Positions 1-9,274 are shown, numbered from the stretch's first letter. The stretch is 64,000 nucleotides of DNA from Lachnospiraceae bacterium (GCA_028692395.1 JAQUXP010000006.1:1-64000); one strand, 5' to 3'. The notes: generated from the sequence alone by a model not told the origin. A program made the numbers and translations.

Positions 1-298
1 ATTATAAACCATTTACGGATCTAAATCAAGTAATGCGCATGAAATGATGTATATTTTCTATGTATTTTTTTCAATGCTATCTTTTTTATTGTATAATGTG
101 AATAATAATTGCGCAACCGTGCTCTTTTCCTCTTACTATGTGCAAAATGGCGGATTTTATGTTTTGTGTTCCTTGAATGTCATAATTATGTATTACTTTT
201 TTAATACTTTCTCGTCTGATTTATTTACATTTATATGATATAGTGGATATGTTTGTTCATAGATCATCACAGGCACGAGAACCAAAGGAGGTGCAAAC
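1..298. other. AT-rich leader region without recognisable gene
   Basis: This stretch is very AT-rich. It holds a 64-codon open frame (44-238) made mostly of Phe, Tyr, Leu and Asn. That frame has no ribosome binding site and no similarity I recognise, so I do not call it a gene. A strong ribosome binding site (AAAGGAGG, 284-291) belongs to the next gene. A TATGAT at 234-239 could be a -10 box but has no good -35 partner. Confidence 0.5.
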
Positions 299-1129
299 AT
301 GATACCGGAACTTATTTTGAATAATCAGCAGAAAATGCCCTTTGCGGGACTTGGTATATATAAAATTAATAATGAATCTGATATGAGTGACGCTGTCAAT
401 GATGCTGTTGACTTAGGCTATCGCATGTTCGATACCGCATCCGTATACCGTAATGAAGAAATTTTCGGAAAAGCCGTCAGATCGTGCGGTCTTTCACGGG
501 GAGAGCTTTTTATCACCTCAAAGGTATGGAATACCGCCCAGCGCATGGGCGATATTGAAGGCGCCTTTAATCGTTCTCTGGATCGGATGAAGCTGGATTA
601 TATTGATCTTTATCTGATTCACTGGCCGGTGCCCGGCTGTTATGGGGAAACATGGAAGCATCTGGAACAGATTTATCATTCCGGCCGGGCCCGTTCCATC
701 GGAGTCAGTAATTTTGGCATTGTTCATCTGGAGCATCTTTTTGAGATGTCCGGCATTGTTCCTGCTGTTAACCAGATTGAATGTCATCCTCTCTGGAATC
801 AGCATGAGCTTACTGCTTACTGCCAGGAACGGGGAATTACCGTACAGGCATATGCGCCGCTGGCAAGAGGGGCATATGTGGAACGGGAGATTCTGCGTCA
901 GATTGGAAACAAATATCAGAAGACAGCTACCCAGATTGGTCTTCGCTGGCTGGTTCAGCAGAACATCTCCGTGGTACCAAAATCCATTAACCTTGATCAT
1001 CTTGAAAAAAATGTGGATATTTTTGACTTTACCCTCACCGATACCGAGATGGCCACCATCAGCACCATGGACGAACATCTACGCACTGCAAATATACCCG
1101 AAGATATGATAAATGCCGACCTTCAATAA
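299..1129 (+). CDS. Aldo/keto reductase
   Basis: NAD(P)H-dependent oxidoreductase of the aldo/keto reductase superfamily, 276 residues, the usual length for a single TIM-barrel enzyme. The catalytic tetrad is visible: Asp and Tyr in FDTASVYRNE, Lys in ITSKVWNT and His in LIHWPVPG. GVSNFG and the VVPKS cofactor-binding motif near the C-terminus also fit. It is closest in style to the 2,5-diketo-gluconate reductase/YtbE group of small-carbonyl reductases; the true substrate cannot be read from sequence. The start is supported by AAAGGAGG eight bases upstream. It is monocistronic, read towards gpsA, and ends in a strong shared terminator. Confidence 0.93.
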   Translation: MIPELILNNQQKMPFAGLGIYKINNESDMSDAVNDAVDLGYRMFDTASVYRNEEIFGKAVRSCGLSRGELFITSKVWNTAQRMGDIEGAFNRSLDRMKLDYIDLYLIHWPVPGCYGETWKHLEQIYHSGRARSIGVSNFGIVHLEHLFEMSGIVPAVNQIECHPLWNQHELTAYCQERGITVQAYAPLARGAYVEREILRQIGNKYQKTATQIGLRWLVQQNISVVPKSINLDHLEKNVDIFDFTLTDTEMATISTMDEHLRTANIPEDMINADLQ

Positions 1130-1151
1130 TGTAGGTCGGCATTTCTTTTTT
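1111..1151. terminator. Terminator between aldo/keto reductase and gpsA
   Basis: The arms AAATGCCGACCT and AGGTCGGCATTT are perfectly complementary and are followed on the plus strand by CTTTTTTT. The hairpin overlaps the last codons of the reductase. It lies just past the 3' end of the convergent gpsA, so it may serve both genes, although only the plus strand has a good T-tract. Confidence 0.85.
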
Positions 1152-2161
1152 TATTGCCAGAGATCTGCTCCGATTTCATCTTTTCTGTCTCGCAGCATCA
1201 GTTCTTTTACTGCATCTGATGCCGGTTTATTTTCAAAGAGTACCTGGTTTACAATCTTGATAATCGGCATATCAATCTTGTATTTCTGGGAAAGTAAAAG
1301 TCCTGCTTTGGCTGAATACACACCTTCAACGATCATCTTTACTTCATCCATCGCTGCCTGCATGGTATAGCCCTGTCCAATCAGGAACCCTGCTTTGCGG
1401 TTTCTGCTGTGAACACTGGCACAGGTTACAACCAGGTCGCCAATTCCGGACAGTCCGAAAAAGGTTTCTGCCTGAGCACCCATAGCTGTTCCAAGTCTTG
1501 CAATCTCTGATATTCCTCTGGTAATCAGTGCAGCCTTTGTATTATCGCCATATCCAAGTCCATCTGCTGTTCCTGCCGCCAGTGCAATAACATTCTTAAG
1601 TGCTGCACCGATTTCAATACCGAGGATATCGGGGCTGGTGTATACACGAAATACCGGACTCATAAATAATCCCTGGATGTATTCTGCGGTTGCTTTTTTT
1701 CTGGCTCCCACTACAATGGTGGTGGGAAGACCCTTTCCAACCTCCTCCGCATGGCTTGGTCCGGAAAGGACTGCCACCTCTGCCTGAGGAATCTCCTGCT
1801 CGATAATGTCACTTAAGGTCATCAGTGTTTTATCCTCAATTCCTTTTGCAACATTTACAATCAGCTGTCCCGGTTTTACCAGTCCTGCCATAGAGTGGGA
1901 AGTACTTCTGGTATAGGGAGACGGAACTGCAAGTACAAGAAGATCTCTGTTCTCACAGGCAGCTTTCAGATCCGAAGTGAATTCCATATCTTCCGGCAGT
2001 TTCACTCCCGGAAGCTTTGCTTTATGCTCACGCTCAGTCTTAAGCATCTGCACTTCTTCTTCCATAATAGACCAGACAGTTACCTGATGTCCGTTATTAT
2101 GCAGCAGCCACGCCAGCGCTGTTCCCCAGCTTCCTGCTCCGATTACACTGATATTAGCCAT
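1151..2161 (-). CDS. gpsA: NAD(P)H-dependent glycerol-3-phosphate dehydrogenase
   Basis: Reduces dihydroxyacetone phosphate to sn-glycerol-3-phosphate, the backbone precursor for phospholipids, in the cytoplasm. At 336 residues it is full length. The N-terminal Rossmann motif GAGSWGTALAWLL, the NVAKGIE and SGPSHAEEV motifs and the catalytic-lysine region GAALKNVIALAAG are all present. The start has GAGGG seven bases upstream, inside the end of plsY. It is the last gene of the der-plsY-gpsA group; plsY uses the product of GpsA directly, so the two adjacent genes form the first steps of phosphatidic acid synthesis. Confidence 0.97.
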   Translation of the reverse strand: MANISVIGAGSWGTALAWLLHNNGHQVTVWSIMEEEVQMLKTEREHKAKLPGVKLPEDMEFTSDLKAACENRDLLVLAVPSPYTRSTSHSMAGLVKPGQLIVNVAKGIEDKTLMTLSDIIEQEIPQAEVAVLSGPSHAEEVGKGLPTTIVVGARKKATAEYIQGLFMSPVFRVYTSPDILGIEIGAALKNVIALAAGTADGLGYGDNTKAALITRGISEIARLGTAMGAQAETFFGLSGIGDLVVTCASVHSRNRKAGFLIGQGYTMQAAMDEVKMIVEGVYSAKAGLLLSQKYKIDMPIIKIVNQVLFENKPASDAVKELMLRDRKDEIGADLWQ

Positions 2162-2163
2162 AA

Positions 2164-2820
2164 TTATTCCCTCTCATTCTTTCCCTGCTTTGACAGATAA
2201 GTTTTTCTCTCTGTTCCCTGAAGCAGCTTTTTGATGTTTCCACGATGCTGCCAGAAAGCAAGCAGCGTAAGAAGCAATGCCAAAATGTACAGTTCTATCA
2301 GATGTCCGCCAGACAGATTCAACCAGCCGCACTGTCCCGCAGTCACCACCGCAATCATAAATACCACATAGACCAGTAGGGATCCCAGTGATACATAATG
2401 GGTAATAAAAAAGACGGAAAAGAAAACCACAATTTCAATCAGGGTCAGCTGCCATCCGGTTGAGATAATCAATCCGGCTGTGGCAGCGATTCCCTTTCCT
2501 CCGTGAAAGCCCAGATAAAAGGGAAAATTGTGTCCCAGGATTGTTCCTGTTGCAGCATACATGGAGAGCAGCCAAAGCATGTCCTTGTGAGTGCTTCCAA
2601 ACAGAAGCCGTACCACAACCACTGCAAGGATACATTTCAGGCAGTCTCCCAGCAGGGTAATAAGTCCTGCCTTCAAACCAAGGGTGCGAAGTGCATTGGT
2701 TGTACCTGCATTTCCGCTTCCGTATTTTCGAATGTCAATTCCATGAAGCCTTCCATAAAGATAAGAAGTCTGAATCAACCCAAAACAATAACCAATAATC
2801 AGACAAAGTACTCTAACCAT
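2164..2820 (-). CDS. plsY: Acyl-phosphate:glycerol-3-phosphate acyltransferase PlsY
   Basis: Integral membrane enzyme that moves the acyl group from acyl-phosphate (made by PlsX) to position 1 of glycerol-3-phosphate. The protein has 218 residues, several hydrophobic helices and the family motifs GSGNAGTTN (about residues 35-43) and GHNFPFYLGFHGGKG (about 97-111), which carry the glycerol-phosphate and acyl-phosphate sites. It starts two bases after the der stop and ends two bases before gpsA, so the three genes are almost certainly co-transcribed. Its partner PlsX is encoded at 24.1-25.2 kb. Confidence 0.97.
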   Translation of the reverse strand: MVRVLCLIIGYCFGLIQTSYLYGRLHGIDIRKYGSGNAGTTNALRTLGLKAGLITLLGDCLKCILAVVVVRLLFGSTHKDMLWLLSMYAATGTILGHNFPFYLGFHGGKGIAATAGLIISTGWQLTLIEIVVFFSVFFITHYVSLGSLLVYVVFMIAVVTAGQCGWLNLSGGHLIELYILALLLTLLAFWQHRGNIKKLLQGTERKTYLSKQGKNERE

Positions 2821-2822
2821 GA

Positions 2823-4145
2823 TCAGCTTTCCTTTCGTTCCCTGATAATAAATTTTAATGATGTACCTTTAAAGCCAAAGGTATCCCGCACACGGTTCTC
2901 CAGATAACGGGTATAGGAGAAGTGCATCAGTTCTTTATCATTGACAAAGATCACGAATGTCGGCGGTTTCACAGAAACCTGAGTCATGTAGAAAATCTTC
3001 AGTCTCTTGCCCTTATCTGACGGCGGCTGCTGCATGGCAGTTGCTTCCGCAAGAATCTCATTGAGCACACCGGTCTGTATACGCATGGTCTGGTTCTCGA
3101 GCACCATATCGATAGTGTCAAAAAGCTTTGGCAGACGCTGGCCCGTCTTTGCAGAGATAAATACAATCTCCGCATAGCTCATAAAGGAAAGGATGTTCCG
3201 CACCCGCTCTGTGAACTTGTAGATGGTCTTATCATCCTTTTCAACGGCATCCCACTTATTCACGGCGATGATAATTCCCTTGCCACGCTCATGGGCGATA
3301 CCTGCAATTTTGGCATCCTGCTCGGTAACTCCCTCCTCCGCATCGATCACCATAATCACCACATCTGCCCGCTCCACTGCGGTAACTGTACGGATGATGC
3401 TGAATCGCTCCAGTTCTTCCTTAATCTTGCTTTTTCTTCTGAGTCCCGCCGTATCGATAAACACATAATCATTTCCATTGTGGCAAATGGTGGTATCGAT
3501 GGCATCTCTGGTCGTTCCTGCAATGTCAGACACAATCACACGATTCTCACCCAGAAGCTTATTGATAATAGAGGATTTTCCCACGTTTGGTTTTCCCACT
3601 ATGGCAATCTTTGGAATATCGCTGTCCTCTTCCTCGTACATATCCATATCAAAATGTTTCGTAACTTCATCCAGCATATCACCGATTCCCAGCTTGCTTA
3701 AGGAAGAAATCGGTACCGGCTCTCCGATACCCAGATTATAAAATTCATAGGTGTCCATCAGATGCTTTTCGAAGCTGTCCACTTTATTGACCACCAGTAC
3801 CACCGGTTTGTTGCTTCTTCTCAGCATATCTGCTACCTTGGCATCTGAATCCACCAGTCCCTGACGAACATCTGTCAGAAATATGATAACATCTGCTGTG
3901 TCTATGGCGATCTGCGCCTGTTCCCGCATCTGGGAAAGAATGATGTCACTGGAATCCGGCTCAATACCTCCGGTGTCAATCAACGTGAACTGCTTGTCCA
4001 GCCACTCCACGTCTGCATAGATACGGTCACGGGTTACGCCCGGTGTATCCTTAATAATCGAGATATTTTCTCCTGCGAGAATATTAAAAAGTGTGGATTT
4101 ACCCACATTCGGACGTCCCACAATTGCTACTATCGGCTTGCTCAT
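2823..4145 (-). CDS. der: Ribosome biogenesis GTPase Der (EngA)
   Basis: Double-GTPase needed for maturation of the 50S subunit. Two complete G domains are visible. The first has [10 protein letters not shown] (G1), DTGG (G3) and NKVD (G4). The second has [13 protein letters not shown] and NKWD. A C-terminal KH-like domain follows from about residue 350. The length of 440 residues is standard. The start is preceded by AAAGGAG, which lies inside the upstream DUF512 gene; the two reading frames overlap by 47 bases, so translation is probably coupled. Confidence 0.97.
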   Translation of the reverse strand: MSKPIVAIVGRPNVGKSTLFNILAGENISIIKDTPGVTRDRIYADVEWLDKQFTLIDTGGIEPDSSDIILSQMREQAQIAIDTADVIIFLTDVRQGLVDSDAKVADMLRRSNKPVVLVVNKVDSFEKHLMDTYEFYNLGIGEPVPISSLSKLGIGDMLDEVTKHFDMDMYEEEDSDIPKIAIVGKPNVGKSSIINKLLGENRVIVSDIAGTTRDAIDTTICHNGNDYVFIDTAGLRRKSKIKEELERFSIIRTVTAVERADVVIMVIDAEEGVTEQDAKIAGIAHERGKGIIIAVNKWDAVEKDDKTIYKFTERVRNILSFMSYAEIVFISAKTGQRLPKLFDTIDMVLENQTMRIQTGVLNEILAEATAMQQPPSDKGKRLKIFYMTQVSVKPPTFVIFVNDKELMHFSYTRYLENRVRDTFGFKGTSLKFIIRERKES

Positions 4146-5490
4146 ACATTGTTCTCCTTTTATGTGTCAGTGTCTTGTGTTCGCCCAGCACTGCTTCTAC
4201 GAAATCTTCGCCTTCGCTGTCCACAACATCCACTTCTGTGTGAAGAGCCGATTCCAGCTCTTCAACGGTAATATCATCCAGAAATACATTCTCTCCATCC
4301 CGCAGCATGTTGCAGGGAAGCAGTAATCGTTCCCCCAGTTCACAGACTGCAAGCTGTTTTTTCAGATCCTGACCGGTAATCAATCCTGAAACTGTAATGT
4401 TCTCTCCGAAAAATTCATTTGTTATCTCATAAACCTCCACCGAGATCCCGGGGAATTTCTCCTGAATCTTTGTGGCGTATTGGCGGATATAAGGGGCTGC
4501 CAGCTTTCCAGTGGCAACAGAAACCTTCCGCACACGCTGATCTGATGTTCGCTGATCCAGTGCCTCCTCAATCTGAGTTTCCAGAAGGCGGATCATTCCA
4601 ACACCATTTTCCAGCTGTATATAACCGTCATACGTATCTTCCTCCGGAATAGGCTCCTCTGCCAGAATATACCATTCATCCGAAGCATGGATGAAATGAA
4701 ACCCATGCTCTGCATACAGCTTCTTCTGCCATTTCCGGATGATCCCAAGAACCTCTCCTGCTGACTCCCGGTCAAACAGCTCCAGGGGTTCCAGACCCTC
4801 CCTGTATTTGCTGATTCCTACCGGAACCACAGAGACACTTTTCAGATAAGGCAGATAGGCGGTCAGATCTCTTATGGAACGCTCCAGTTCTTCGCCGTCA
4901 TTGATTCCCCTGCAAAGGACAATCTGTCCGTTCATCTCAATCTCACCCTGGTACAGCCGCTGTACTTTTGAAAAAATATCTCCTGCAAAGCGGTTACCCA
5001 GCATCCTGCATCGAAGAGCCGGATTCGTGGTCTGAAATGAAATATTAATCGGACCCAAATGATATTGTATAATCCGGTCTATATCATGGTCACTCATATT
5101 CGTCAGGGTCACATAGTTTCCCTGCAAAAAAGAAAGTCTGGAATCATCGTCTTTAAAGTAAAGCGTTTCCCGCATCCCCGGCGGCATCTGATCGATAAAG
5201 CAAAAGATACAGTGATTTCTGCAGGAACGGTATTCATCCATCAGACTGTTCTCAAACACAATTCCGAGATCTTCCTCATACTCCTTATCGATCTCCAGAA
5301 TCCATTCTTCGCCGTCTGCCTTCTTGATGCCCAGCTCAATATATTCGTCATTGACTAAATAGTGATAATCAAAGACATCTTCTATCTCCTGTCCGTTAAT
5401 ACTCAGCACTTCATCGCCTGCTTCTAATTCCATCTCTTCAGCAATGCTGTCTGGCAGTACTTCACGAATTATATGTCTGTTTTTTTTCAT
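4099..5490 (-). CDS. DUF512 family protein (PDZ plus radical-SAM-like)
   Basis: 463 residues. A PDZ-like domain opens the protein (about residues 1-65, with [18 protein letters not shown]). A Cys-rich segment follows, [14 protein letters not shown] (about 90-103), whose CxxxCxxC spacing resembles a radical-SAM 4Fe-4S site; the C-terminal half is the DUF512 domain. The family is widespread in Clostridia and often sits beside der, as here. Its function is not established. I chose the ATG at 5490 because GGAGG lies five bases upstream of it; an in-frame ATG 12 bases earlier has no such site. The C-terminus overlaps the der start by 47 bases. Confidence 0.9.
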   Translation of the reverse strand: MKKNRHIIREVLPDSIAEEMELEAGDEVLSINGQEIEDVFDYHYLVNDEYIELGIKKADGEEWILEIDKEYEEDLGIVFENSLMDEYRSCRNHCIFCFIDQMPPGMRETLYFKDDDSRLSFLQGNYVTLTNMSDHDIDRIIQYHLGPINISFQTTNPALRCRMLGNRFAGDIFSKVQRLYQGEIEMNGQIVLCRGINDGEELERSIRDLTAYLPYLKSVSVVPVGISKYREGLEPLELFDRESAGEVLGIIRKWQKKLYAEHGFHFIHASDEWYILAEEPIPEEDTYDGYIQLENGVGMIRLLETQIEEALDQRTSDQRVRKVSVATGKLAAPYIRQYATKIQEKFPGISVEVYEITNEFFGENITVSGLITGQDLKKQLAVCELGERLLLPCNMLRDGENVFLDDITVEELESALHTEVDVVDSEGEDFVEAVLGEHKTLTHKRRTMYEQADSSNCGTSECG

Positions 5491-5697
5491 TCCTTCCTCC
5501 ATATCTAGTTAATAATAACAATTTCAAGCTCAAAAAGCAAGCACTGCCTGCACAAAAGCCCCTTGGCATCCTCTTTTTTTCTGGCAAAGAACTTGAAAAA
5601 TCGTCGGATTATACATTGACGAATCGCCCGGACTATGTAAAAATATAGAAAGTAATGTGCTTTTTTGTAAATTACATGTAAAAAATTGGAGGATGCT

Positions 5698-6864
5698 ATG
5701 GCAAACTTATTACCACTGGAGAATTCTATTCCTGTTGCCCCACTTAAAATCGCTGCACTGAAGGGCTGTGAAGAGATGGCTGCGACCATCGACCAGTATC
5801 TTGTTAAATTCCGTAAGGATCTCGCAGAACTCAATCCTGCCGGACATCAGATTTCCGGTTTTGCAGAAGGCTCATTTCTTCTGAGCTGTGACTGCCCACG
5901 TTTTGGTTCCGGTGAAGCCAAAGGTAAAATCGGTGAATCCGTGCGTGGTGTTGATCTGTTTATCTTAGTTGATGTGTGTAACTGGAGTATCACCTACAAG
6001 TTATGCGGCCACGAAAATCATATGTCTCCGGATGATCATTATCAGGATCTGAAGCGTATTATCGCCGCTGCTACCGGAAAGGCACATCGCATCAATGTCA
6101 TCATGCCTTTCTTATACGAAGGAAGACAGCATAAGCGCACAAGCCGTGAATCTCTGGACTGTGCACTGGCTCTTCGGGAACTGACTAATATGGGTGTTTC
6201 CAATATCGTTACCTTTGATGCCCATGATCCCCGGGTTATGAATGCAATTCCGCTTTCTGGTTTTGACAACTTCATGCCCACTTATCAATTCTTAAAAGCT
6301 TTGATCCGCTCTGTTCCGGATCTGCATCTGGATAATGATCATTTGATGATTGTAAGCCCGGATGAAGGTGCTATGCCCCGGGCAGTTTACTTCTCGAATG
6401 TCCTGGGTGTGGATATGGGAATGTTCTACAAACGACGTGACTATTCTACCGTTGTAAATGGAAAGAATCCTATCGTTGCCCACGAATTTCTGGGGGATTC
6501 TGTTCTTGCAAAGGATGTTATCATTATTGATGATATGATCTCTTCCGGCGAGAGTATGCTGGATGTGGCAAAACAGGTCAAGGAACGAGGCGCAGCAAGA
6601 GTTTTTGTCTGCACTACTTTTGGTCTTTTCACGGATGGTCTGGATAAATTCGACGAGTATTATGAAAAAGGCTTTATCGAAAAGATCATCACCACTGATC
6701 TCACCTACCGTACACCGGAGCTGATCGCCCGTCCATGGTATGAGCCTGCTGAGATGGGCAAGTACATTGCCAGCATCATCGATATCTTAAATCATGATGT
6801 TTCGGTAGAAAAGGTTCGTTCCACAACAGACAAAATCAAAAAACTGCTCTCCGAAAATCTATAA
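5698..6864 (+). CDS. prs: Ribose-phosphate pyrophosphokinase (PRPP synthetase)
   Basis: Makes 5-phosphoribosyl-1-pyrophosphate from ribose-5-phosphate and ATP for purine, pyrimidine, His and Trp synthesis. At 388 residues it is longer than the common form of about 315 residues and belongs to a divergent long type seen in Clostridia. The PRPP-binding loop is visible as IIDDMISSGESM, and FDAHDPRVMNA matches the metal/ATP-site region. The start at 5698 has GGAGG five bases upstream; a TTG 12 bases earlier overlaps that site and is rejected. The gene is isolated on the plus strand and is followed by a long inverted repeat rather than a simple terminator. Confidence 0.93.
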   Translation: MANLLPLENSIPVAPLKIAALKGCEEMAATIDQYLVKFRKDLAELNPAGHQISGFAEGSFLLSCDCPRFGSGEAKGKIGESVRGVDLFILVDVCNWSITYKLCGHENHMSPDDHYQDLKRIIAAATGKAHRINVIMPFLYEGRQHKRTSRESLDCALALRELTNMGVSNIVTFDAHDPRVMNAIPLSGFDNFMPTYQFLKALIRSVPDLHLDNDHLMIVSPDEGAMPRAVYFSNVLGVDMGMFYKRRDYSTVVNGKNPIVAHEFLGDSVLAKDVIIIDDMISSGESMLDVAKQVKERGAARVFVCTTFGLFTDGLDKFDEYYEKGFIEKIITTDLTYRTPELIARPWYEPAEMGKYIASIIDILNHDVSVEKVRSTTDKIKKLLSENL

Positions 6865-6886
6865 AAATATTCACTTGAGTATACTG

Positions 6887-7129
6887 AGGGCTGTCGCACA
6901 TTGCCGCCCCAGGACAGGAGACTGCTGCCAGACACTGTTTCGGAGTCCAAGAGCATACAAAAAAGAATAGATTTTGCTAAAAACGTAAGTATGCAGCACA
7001 AACTCGTTTCACTCAAACAGTGTGCTGCATACTTACAACGCAAATTCTATTCTTTTTGTATACTTAGGACTCCTGCAAATGTTTCTGACAGCAGTCTCCT
7101 GTCCCGGAGCAGCAAAGTGCGACAGCCCT
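6887..7129. repeat. 243-bp imperfect inverted repeat (hairpin element)
   Basis: The left arm (6887-7000) and right arm (7021-7129) are near-complementary over more than 100 bases around a 20-base centre. The outer ends are AGGGCTGTCGCAC and GTGCGACAGCCCT, a perfect 13-bp match. The inner ends are GTAAGTATGCAGCACA and its exact complement. GGACAGGAGACTGCTG also pairs exactly. It lies between the convergent 3' ends of prs and pgeF. The ends look like insertion-sequence termini, so a MITE is the likeliest explanation; a role as a bidirectional terminator is possible. Open frames inside it are by-products of the palindrome. Confidence 0.85.
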
Positions 7130-7151
7130 CTTGGCTACCTCGGCGTTTTGG

Positions 7152-7181
7152 GCGTGTTGCGAGCTTGGCGTGTTGCGAGCT
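7152..7181. repeat. Short tandem repeat, 16-bp period
   Basis: GCGTGTTGCGAGCT occurs twice, starting at 7152 and 7168, flanked on both sides by CGGCGTTTTG-like sequence. It lies just outside the long hairpin element and before the end of pgeF. No function is suggested by the sequence. Confidence 0.6.
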
Positions 7182-7206
7182 CGGCGTTTTGAGATTTAAT
7201 GGGGTG

Positions 7207-8058
7207 TTAGATCAGCATGAGAAAGGCACCCAGATTTCCTCGTTTTCCGTGGGAGGCTCTATGGGAGAATAAAAGTTCGGGGTTGCAGCAGGTGCAGAGG
7301 TTGGGGCGTTCGATCTGGGGATCTGGAACTCCTGCTTCTCGCAGGACCTGGACGTTTGCCTCCCAGAGATTTAGCTGATACTTTCCGTTGTCTTTCCGAA
7401 AAAAAAGTTTTTCATGTAAGTTCGGTGCAAAGCTGGCAGAAAACTCCTCTATGACATCCTCACTCACCTCATAGCAGTCCTGACAGATAGAAGGTCCAAT
7501 TGCCGTAAGGAGATCAGAAGGGTTGGTACCATACTCTTTTTGCATGGCCTGCACGGTTACCAGTCCCATCTTGTCCTTTGTTCCTCTCCATCCGGAATGA
7601 GAAAGTCCGATGCAGTGGTGTACAGGATCCACAAAGAACAGCGGAACACAGTCCGCATAAAAGGTTGCCAGCGCAGTCTGGGGTTCATCGGTGATCATTC
7701 CATCTACGTCTGTAAAATCCCGGGGTCTGGTAAGTCCGCTTCCTCTGTCACTCTTTCCCACTTTTCGAACATTTATCGTATGGGTCTGATCAGAGGTAAC
7801 GATACTTTCATAAGGAATCTCCAGTGCCGCTGCCATGCGGTGATAATTTTCTGTAACACGCCAGCTTTCATCTCCTCTGGTAAAACTGAGATTCATACTC
7901 TGATAGATTCCTTCGCTGACACCACCTGCCCTGGTGGAGAAGCCATGTCTTACAATACCGGTTTCTTCCAGCGAACGGTATTTCAGAAAAGGGACTCCTT
8001 CCTTTTCCGTCAGATAAGGAGAAGCTATATCTGTATTCTTCCATATAATTTTTGTCAT
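7207..8058 (-). CDS. pgeF: Peptidoglycan editing factor PgeF (laccase-domain, YfiH family)
   Basis: Member of the YfiH/YlmD multi-copper polyphenol-oxidase-like family; characterised members are purine nucleosidases or remove wrong residues from peptidoglycan precursors. The protein has 283 residues. Family motifs are SDQTHT (about 85-90), the central TFYADCVPLFFVDP with its metal-site Cys, SHSGWRGT with its conserved His, and GPSICQDCYEV with a further Cys. The start has AAAGGA upstream. A dispersed palindromic repeat (8082-8108) lies directly in front of the gene. The substrate is inferred from the family only. Confidence 0.92.
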   Translation of the reverse strand: MTKIIWKNTDIASPYLTEKEGVPFLKYRSLEETGIVRHGFSTRAGGVSEGIYQSMNLSFTRGDESWRVTENYHRMAAALEIPYESIVTSDQTHTINVRKVGKSDRGSGLTRPRDFTDVDGMITDEPQTALATFYADCVPLFFVDPVHHCIGLSHSGWRGTKDKMGLVTVQAMQKEYGTNPSDLLTAIGPSICQDCYEVSEDVIEEFSASFAPNLHEKLFFRKDNGKYQLNLWEANVQVLREAGVPDPQIERPNLCTCCNPELLFSHRASHGKRGNLGAFLMLI

Positions 8059-8081
8059 GTATCCGAATTCCTTTCCACTTC

Positions 8082-8108
8082 ATAACTGTTCTGTATCTGA
8101 CTAGTTAC
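8082..8108. repeat. Dispersed palindromic repeat, copy A
   Basis: ATAACTGTTCTGTATCTGAC followed by TAGTTAC matches the 27-base core seen at five other places (18.6, 25.2, 26.7, 42.0 and 61.8 kb). Here only the core is kept. It lies in the short gap between yraN and pgeF, upstream of pgeF. Confidence 0.7.
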
Positions 8109-8112
8109 ATTC

Positions 8113-8481
8113 TCAGCTTGTTGTGCCATAGTAATCAAATGCATTTTCAAATTGAATGATCTTATCCCTGGTGACAGAGATAATGTCAAACCGACACGGA
8201 ACATCCTCCAGGATCTGAGCGCACATGCGATAATAATCCGCTGTTTTGATGATCTTTCTCCGTTTTCCCGGTGTCACTGCCTGTTCCGGTGTACCACTGT
8301 CACTTCTGGTGCGGTACTTTACCTCTATAAAAACAATTGTACTGTCATCCCTGGCAATAATATCAATTTCTCCAAATCGACAGGAAAAATTTCTCTTTAG
8401 AATTTGATACCCTTTTCTTTTCAGATAGAGGCATGCCAGCTCTTCTTTTTCTTTCCCAACAGTTCTGGTGTCCAATCTCAC
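8113..8481 (-). CDS. YraN family (UPF0102) endonuclease-like protein
   Basis: Small protein with a predicted Holliday-junction-resolvase/restriction-endonuclease-like fold; function unproven. The motif RNFSCRFGEIDIIARD followed by IVFIEVKYR gives the E-x(n)-D...E-V-K nuclease signature. I start it at the GTG at 8481, giving 122 residues, the usual family length, with AAGGAG just upstream. The open frame extends back to 8646 but that part overlaps rnhB and is not YraN-like. It follows rnhB by 31 bases; rnhB-yraN is a common pair in Firmicutes. Confidence 0.88.
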   Translation of the reverse strand: MRLDTRTVGKEKEELACLYLKRKGYQILKRNFSCRFGEIDIIARDDSTIVFIEVKYRTRSDSGTPEQAVTPGKRRKIIKTADYYRMCAQILEDVPCRFDIISVTRDKIIQFENAFDYYGTTS

Positions 8482-8512
8482 TATTCTCCTTATTGATTCT
8501 CTGCTAGATGCG

Positions 8513-9274
8513 TCAAGGCCAGAAATTCTTGATAAAGCTTGCCCTGTGGATAGGAGAAGGTCCATACTTCCGGATCGCTTCGATATGACTGGAGGAGCCA
8601 TACCCTTTATTTGATGCAAAATCATATTCCGGCATGATCTTATCATACTCCACCATAAGACGGTCTCTGGTTACCTTCGCCACAATACTTGCCGCAGCGA
8701 TTGAGATACTTTTGGCATCTCCCTTAATAATGGGCACCTGCTGTATGGAGATACCCGGTATCGTAACCGCATCGTTCAGCAAAACCTGCGGGGTAACAGG
8801 CAGCTTTGAAACAGCCTCACGCATGGCCTCATAGGTTGCCTGCAGAATATTAATCTCATCAATTCTTGCCGGACTGTTATACCCGATTCCCACAGCAACA
8901 GCCTTTTCCATAATGATCTCATAAAGCTCTTCTCTTTTTTTAGCGCTGAGCTGCTTGGAATCATTCAGGTAGAGAATATCACAGTCTCTGGGAAGAATCA
9001 CTGCCCCTGTAACCACAGGTCCTGCAAGGGGACCTCTTCCTACCTCATCAATTCCGCACACATAGCCCAGATGCTCATACTGATGCTCATATTTTTTCAG
9101 GGATTCTGTGCGTTCTATCTCCTGTCTCAGCTGTTCCTTCTGACGCTGTATACGGGTAAGCAGCTTCTGTACACCCAAACGCCCGTCATGCTGATACAGG
9201 CAGAGAAGCGCATCTAACTGCGCACCCTCTGCCTGTTCTAATTCTGCTTTTATATCTGCAATTGCTTTTGCCAT
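8513..9274 (-). CDS. rnhB: Ribonuclease HII
   Basis: Cleaves RNA in RNA-DNA hybrids and removes misincorporated ribonucleotides. The product is 253 residues. An N-terminal Glu/Leu-rich coiled-coil extension of about 70 residues is like that of the Bacillus enzyme. The catalytic domain follows: GIDEVGRGPLAGPVV holds the first acidic residues, and LNDSKQL and the SIAAASIVAKVTRD motif follow. I start it at the ATG at 9274, preceded by GAGGAG, rather than the longer frame that runs into rbgA. It begins 16 bases after the rbgA stop. Confidence 0.95.
   Translation of the reverse strand: MAKAIADIKAELEQAEGAQLDALLCLYQHDGRLGVQKLLTRIQRQKEQLRQEIERTESLKKYEHQYEHLGYVCGIDEVGRGPLAGPVVTGAVILPRDCDILYLNDSKQLSAKKREELYEIIMEKAVAVGIGYNSPARIDEINILQATYEAMREAVSKLPVTPQVLLNDAVTIPGISIQQVPIIKGDAKSISIAAASIVAKVTRDRLMVEYDKIMPEYDFASNKGYGSSSHIEAIRKYGPSPIHRASFIKNFWP

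Noticed and set aside
44-238. 64-codon hydrophobic open frame at the window start
   Set aside because: AT-rich, no ribosome binding site, composition follows base content, no recognised similarity.
5505-5834. 109-codon minus-strand frame at the start of prs
   Set aside because: It lies antisense to the 5' end of prs and has no ribosome binding site.
6901-7272. 123-codon plus-strand frame and an 83-codon minus-strand frame over the hairpin element
   Set aside because: They run through the inverted repeat and into prs or pgeF; no start signal and no protein-like features.
8482-8646. Longer N-terminus of YraN
   Set aside because: It overlaps rnhB and is not YraN-like; the GTG at 8481 gives the family length.
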